Shown: piece by piece, positions 60,314 to 64,000 of the stretch | How the letters are laid out: each line of letters begins with the position of its first letter | Position numbering within the stretch: the first letter of the stretch is position 1 | NCBI GenBank assembly: GCA_035645695.1 | Contig: DASQMC010000080.1 | Span: 1 to 64,000, forward strand | Direction of reading: 5' to 3' | Length of the DNA stretch: 64,000 bases | From: JAIVJZ01 sp035645695 | GTDB taxonomy: Bacteria; Acidobacteriota; Blastocatellia; Pyrinomonadales; Pyrinomonadaceae | Translations under genes and position numbers: made by a program | Notes under the pieces: generated by a model | The model's database searches: none | What the model was told of the DNA's origin: nothing | The model's input: only the letters and a program-made list of their open reading frames with translations

Positions 60314-60483
60314 AACGATGAAGTAGGAACGCGGAACGATGAACTGAAAACAGGAGCCGGAATTCAGAAGTCAGGAGTCAGGAGCCGGAATAAAACGCGC
60401 GGTCTCTTAACTCCTGACTTCCGTTTCCTGACTCCTGTCTTCTGACTTCTACTTCATCGTTCTGCGTTCCTACTTCATCGTTT
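60314..60483. repeat. Long inverted repeat overlapping the M16 gene end
   Basis: The outer arms are perfect over 20 bases (60314-60333 with 60464-60483). Inside them are tandem GTCAGGAG/CTCCTGAC words (about 60376-60392 with 60410-60445). The right arm covers the last codons and stop of the M16 gene at 60470, so the repeat reaches into coding sequence. Confidence 0.65.
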
Positions 60484-61921
60484 CCGGGTCGTAGTCGCCG
60501 GCGATGATGACGGTGAGATGATCGGGTCGGAAGTACTTGCGAATCGCGGCGTTGACTTCTTCGAGCGTGACGGCCTGAATGAGTTCGGGAAAGCGGTCGA
60601 GGTAGTCAGTGCCCAGGCGGAAGAATTCAGAGTTCCAGAGGGCTTCGGCGAGTCCGGCGTTGGTCGAGAGCGAGACTTTGAACGAGCCGATGGCGGATGA
60701 TTTTTCGTCCGCGAGTTCGCCGGCCGTCATGCCGTTCGAGACGTAATCGCGCAGGACGACGAGCGCGGAGCCGATGGCCTTTTCGACGTTGCCGGGGTTG
60801 ACGGAGACGGCGATATACCAGGGGCCTGCGGCGAGCGAGGGCGCGCGGAAGCGCGAGCCGATGCCGTATGTCAATCCTTCGCGGTCGCGCACTTGCAGGC
60901 CGAGCCGCGAGGAGAGCGTGGATTCCCCGAGCGCGCCGTTGGCGAGAGTGGCCGCGTAGTAATCGCTCGCATCGCGCCTGAGGGGCGCGGCCGTGCCGAG
61001 CAGCACGTCCACGTTGGCCTTCTCTTTAAGCAGCACGATCTCGCGCCGCGCGCCTTCTTGCGGTTGCGGGTCGTCGATGCTGATCTCGACGCTCTCGCGC
61101 GGCCCGTCGAACTCTCCGAACGCTTCCGCGAACAGCCTCTGCACCTCGCTTGCCCGCACGTCGCCGACGATGGAGATGACGAGCGAGCGACCGCCGTAGC
61201 GTTCTTCGTAGAAGCGGCGCACGTCTTCCACCGTGATCGAGTTGAGGCTCCTGATCAGTTGCTCTCCGCCGTGGACGTAGAACGGGTTGGCCGGATCATA
61301 GGTGAGTTGCGAAAACTTTTCGTAGGCGCGCAGGCGCGTGTTCGCCTGTTGCTCCTGGACGGCGGCGATGGCCTGCTGTTTGAGTTTTTCGAGTTCGTCG
61401 GCGGGAAAGGCCGGTTCGCGCAGTTGTTCGGCGAGCGTGCCGAGCAGGAGAGACAAATCTTTGGCGAGCGCGCGCCCGGCGATCTCGACGGCGAACGGGT
61501 CGGCGGAGAATTCTATCTGCGCGCCGACGGCTTCGAGGTCGCCCGCGAGTTGAAACTTGGTGCGGCGCAGCGTGCCGCGTTCGAGCATGTCGGCCGTCAG
61601 GCGCGCGAGGCCGGGCTTGTCGCGCGGCTCGAAGTAGGAACCGGCGCGCAGACTGCCGCGCAGCGAAATGGTCGGGGTAGCGCGGTTTTCGAGGACGAGC
61701 GCAACAGCGCCCGTCGGCAGTTCGGTGCGCGCGACGCGCGCTGCGAAGTTCGAGCGCGTCGCGCCGGAGGGCGTGTTCGCCGCGACCGCATCCGAAGACT
61801 TCTCGCCGTGCCCCGCGAGCGGTTGCTGCCCCAACTCCTGCGGCGTCGCGCTCGCGCCCGCCGACGCCGACGCCGCGTCATGCCCCGCGCCTTCACGTTT
61901 CACCATCTGTTTCACTCCCAT
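60470..61921 (-). CDS. M16-family peptidase-like subunit without zinc motif
   Basis: A 483-residue M16 protein. The usual HxxEH zinc motif is replaced by GLARLTADMLERGT (about residues 105-118), so it is probably inactive alone. The rest has the family pattern: VSIVGDV-like strand, a glycine-rich GSRFRAPSLAAGPWYIAVSV and the C-domain DHLTVIIAGDYD. Such inactive partners pair with an active M16 subunit, here the next gene upstream (62090-63481) on the same strand. There is no signal peptide; the N-terminal 50 residues are low complexity. It ends inside a long inverted repeat. Confidence 0.87.
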   Translation of the reverse strand: MGVKQMVKREGAGHDAASASAGASATPQELGQQPLAGHGEKSSDAVAANTPSGATRSNFAARVARTELPTGAVALVLENRATPTISLRGSLRAGSYFEPRDKPGLARLTADMLERGTLRRTKFQLAGDLEAVGAQIEFSADPFAVEIAGRALAKDLSLLLGTLAEQLREPAFPADELEKLKQQAIAAVQEQQANTRLRAYEKFSQLTYDPANPFYVHGGEQLIRSLNSITVEDVRRFYEERYGGRSLVISIVGDVRASEVQRLFAEAFGEFDGPRESVEISIDDPQPQEGARREIVLLKEKANVDVLLGTAAPLRRDASDYYAATLANGALGESTLSSRLGLQVRDREGLTYGIGSRFRAPSLAAGPWYIAVSVNPGNVEKAIGSALVVLRDYVSNGMTAGELADEKSSAIGSFKVSLSTNAGLAEALWNSEFFRLGTDYLDRFPELIQAVTLEEVNAAIRKYFRPDHLTVIIAGDYDPETMK

Positions 61922-62089
61922 CCTCTAATGAACTTGAACGAAGAACTCAAAACCACAAGCGACCATTCAAACGTTTGCGCTCGACCCGTTAACTTCGCGC
62001 CTCCGGCGAGAACGGCCGACACGGGCGAAGGCGCAAAGAAGACCGGAAGGCGCAAAGGTTTTCGTGCGCTTGTTTTGGGCGAGGCCGGA

Positions 62090-63481
62090 TCACGCGCCGC
62101 TTGATCCGCCCGCATCGCCTGCCGCGGCCGTCGCCTTCGGGATGAAATAACCGACGGTGCGGTTGTCTTCCATGAAGTAACGACGCGCGACGCGCTGCAC
62201 GTCCGAGACCGTGACGCGCGCGATGTTGGCCGCGTAGTCTTTGTAGAAACGCCAGTCGGCGACGGCCTCGGCCTCCGACATCTGCGAGGCTATGTCGGAC
62301 GTGCCGTCGCGGTTGTAAGCCACCTGCGCGATGATCTGCTGCCTGGCCTTCTCCGCTTCCGCCTCCGGCACGTCCTCAGCCCCGACGCGCTCCAACTCCG
62401 CGAGGATCGCCGCTTCGACTTCGGACGGCGCGACGCCGGGGCTCACCGTGGCATAGACATTAAACAGGCCGGGGTCGCGAAACTGATCGCAGTTCGACGT
62501 GACGGTGACGGCCAGTTCCGTCTCGACGAGTGCTTGATAAAACCTGCTCGTGACGCCGTTCGATAACAGCGCCGAGAGCACGACGAGCGGGTAGATGTCG
62601 TTTTCGGCGGGCGGGTTCGCGGCTCGCGCGGCGAGTTCGGCGTTCGAGAGCACGCCGAGTTGCCCGAGCACGGCGGGCGTGTGAAAGGCGATCTGCACGA
62701 GCGCGAGTTCGCCCGCTCGCTTGATCGTCACGCGCCGCTCGCCCTGCTGCGCGGGCTCGTCCGTGTAGACTTCCGGGATGTCGTCTTCCGTCGCGGAAAA
62801 CGCGCCGAAGTTTTCGTTGATCAACCGGAGCGTGGAGGTGCGATCGAAGTCGCCGACGACGATGACGGTGGCGTTGTTCGGGTGATAGAAAGTGTCGTAG
62901 AAGGCTTTGAGCCGCGCCGTCGGCACGTTCTCCACGTCGGCGCGCCAGCCGATGGTCGGGTGGTGATAAGGGTGCTCGCGAAAGGCCGTCGCGTAGACGG
63001 CTTCGTCGAGCACCATCATCGGCTCGTTCTGCCCGCGTTCGAGTTCGTTGCGCACGACGGTCATCTCGGATTGGCGATCCGCATCGGCGATGAAAGAGTT
63101 GCGCATGCGGTCGGCTTCGAGGCGGATGGCGAGTTCGAGTTTGTCGCTCGGCACGGTCTCGAAGTAGTTGGTGCGGTCATACCATGTCGTGGCGTTGAAG
63201 TCCGCGCCGATCTTCTGGAGCGTGGCGGCGATCTGGGTGTTGCGGTCTTTGTTGAAGGTGGGCGTACCCTTGAACATCATGTGTTCGAGGAGGTGCGTCG
63301 AGCCGGTGTAGCCGACGGCCTCGTTGCGCGAGCCGACCTTGTAGAGAACGCACACGGTCGCCACGGGCGCGACGCTGTTTTCCACGAGCAAAGCCTTCAG
63401 GTTGTTGGCGAGCCGGTACTCGCGTATGCCTTCGCCTTCGGCGACGAAGCTGATTCCGGCCGGGAGTTTCTCGTCCTGCAA
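62090..63481 (-). CDS. M16-family zinc metallopeptidase
   Basis: A 463-residue M16 peptidase. GSTHLLEHMMFKG (about residues 60-72) is the inverted zinc motif HxxEH with downstream Glu in NELERGQNE, so it should be active. WYDRTNYFETVPSDKLELAI and YHPNNATVIVVGDFD are typical. It lies about 170 bases upstream of the inactive subunit gene. The two probably form a clam-shaped heterodimer like processing peptidases. No signal peptide is visible. Substrates are unknown. Confidence 0.92.
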   Translation of the reverse strand: MQDEKLPAGISFVAEGEGIREYRLANNLKALLVENSVAPVATVCVLYKVGSRNEAVGYTGSTHLLEHMMFKGTPTFNKDRNTQIAATLQKIGADFNATTWYDRTNYFETVPSDKLELAIRLEADRMRNSFIADADRQSEMTVVRNELERGQNEPMMVLDEAVYATAFREHPYHHPTIGWRADVENVPTARLKAFYDTFYHPNNATVIVVGDFDRTSTLRLINENFGAFSATEDDIPEVYTDEPAQQGERRVTIKRAGELALVQIAFHTPAVLGQLGVLSNAELAARAANPPAENDIYPLVVLSALLSNGVTSRFYQALVETELAVTVTSNCDQFRDPGLFNVYATVSPGVAPSEVEAAILAELERVGAEDVPEAEAEKARQQIIAQVAYNRDGTSDIASQMSEAEAVADWRFYKDYAANIARVTVSDVQRVARRYFMEDNRTVGYFIPKATAAAGDAGGSSGA

Positions 63482-63829
63482 AACTTCTCTGATCTCCTTA
63501 GTTGGATGTGAAGCGCTTGATATGCTAACAAACTTGGCGACGGAGTGCGAAACGGGCGGAGTTGCGGCCGGAGATGAGGGCTCGCCGGTTCGGCCGAATG
63601 ATACCCGCGCCGCTTGTGCCCGCGCGACGCTCGCGGAAGGACGCGCGCCGAGAGTTTGAGCCTTAATGAACTCAAATTTGAGACATCATTTTAAATTCGA
63701 GATTCGCAGCTATTTTCCCACGCGACTCTTTGCGATTCTCTCGACTTTGCTCCGCGTCTCACAATGAAGAGTTACACGCGCCCTCGCCGGTCGGAGTTTT
63801 ACACGCCCCGCCTTTGCAATATAAAGTAC

Positions 63830-63858
63830 TTGACGAAACTGCCGGGAAGTCGTATCGT
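63830..63858 (+). promoter_or_regulatory. Promoter of the right-edge gene
   Basis: TTGACG (63830-63835) and TATCGT (63853-63858) are exactly 17 bases apart. The ATG at 63866 begins seven bases after the -10, so the transcript should be leaderless or nearly so. Confidence 0.6.
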
Positions 63859-63865
63859 GCGTCTG

Positions 63866-64000
63866 ATGCCTGTCGTCAAATTCACAAGCCTGCGCGAGGT
63901 CGAAGAACAAGAGCCGCCCGCACTGCACGCGCGGGCGATGGATAATTTGCGCTTCATTCGCGAAACGATGGAGAGCGCGGCGTCGTTTACGGCCGTCTCC
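63866..64000 (+). CDS. N-terminal fragment of a conserved hypothetical protein
   Basis: A 45-codon start that runs off the right edge. It begins MPVVKFTSLREVEE, and HARAMDNLRFIRETMESAAS follows. The stretch AMDNLRFIRETMEx(A/S)xSFTAV is familiar to me from uncharacterised acidobacterial membrane proteins. Nothing more can be said from the visible part. No ribosome site precedes it; the promoter position predicts a leaderless mRNA. Confidence 0.6.
   Translation, partial: MPVVKFTSLREVEEQEPPALHARAMDNLRFIRETMESAASFTAVS

Overview
The window looks like a chromosome segment of a GC-rich, soil-type bacterium, most likely Acidobacteriota (Blastocatellia-like). This is inferred from gene style, not from a marker gene: a Ser/Thr kinase fused to a TPR array, secreted PD40 propeller and M28-PDZ proteins, a glycine-rich RRM protein, Uma2 proteins, paired M16 proteases, and intergenic hairpins built from short tandem words. 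Host DNA fills about 1-31.5 kb and 54-64 kb. A foreign, AT-richer block of about 22 kb separates the two parts.

Left host part: the 3' end of serA (ACT domain), an SDR enzyme and serC; a Uma2 protein; a secreted propeller and a secreted aminopeptidase; an RRM protein; a TPR-kinase followed by two small proteins that share the motif DPPIIIQGG; an FAD enzyme; an ergothioneine locus (egtA, egtD, and egtB divergent); mscL; an EEP-family phosphodiesterase and a phospholipase-D/cardiolipin-synthase-like enzyme; a PrcB-domain lipoprotein; a secreted tyrosine-phosphatase-like protein; a DUF4956 membrane protein; a secreted kinase-fold protein; and ppk1.

Middle block: a tRNA-Ala(GGC) gene on the minus strand has been split. 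Its 3' half, with encoded CCA and its own terminator, lies at 31.57 kb. Its 5' half, with a plausible promoter, lies at 53.95 kb. A complete tRNA-Ala sits between them at 37.78-37.85 kb, bracketed by two homologous, outward-pointing tyrosine recombinases. The simplest reading is two tandem elements integrated at the same anticodon-loop site. Element A (about 6.2 kb, very AT-rich) carries two Cro-like regulators, a DUF6602 nuclease-like protein, a GIY-YIG protein with membrane segments, and unknowns. Element B (about 16 kb) carries a restriction-modification set (double-domain methyltransferase, HNH nuclease, controller-like XRE), a cytosolic Ser/Thr kinase with an XRE partner, a membrane-protein/P-loop-ATPase pair in an AT-rich patch, a replication/excision module (RepO-like, excisionase, ParB-methyltransferase), and a divergent regulatory switch in which the same operator lies between the -35 and -10 of both promoters. 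On this reading the functional tRNA is made entirely of element-supplied halves.

Right host part: enoyl-CoA hydratase, PilZ protein, 3-hydroxyacyl-CoA dehydrogenase, trxB, a serine hydrolase, an HxlR regulator, a small secreted protein, an M16 protease pair (one without and one with the zinc motif), and the start of a further gene with a possibly leaderless promoter.
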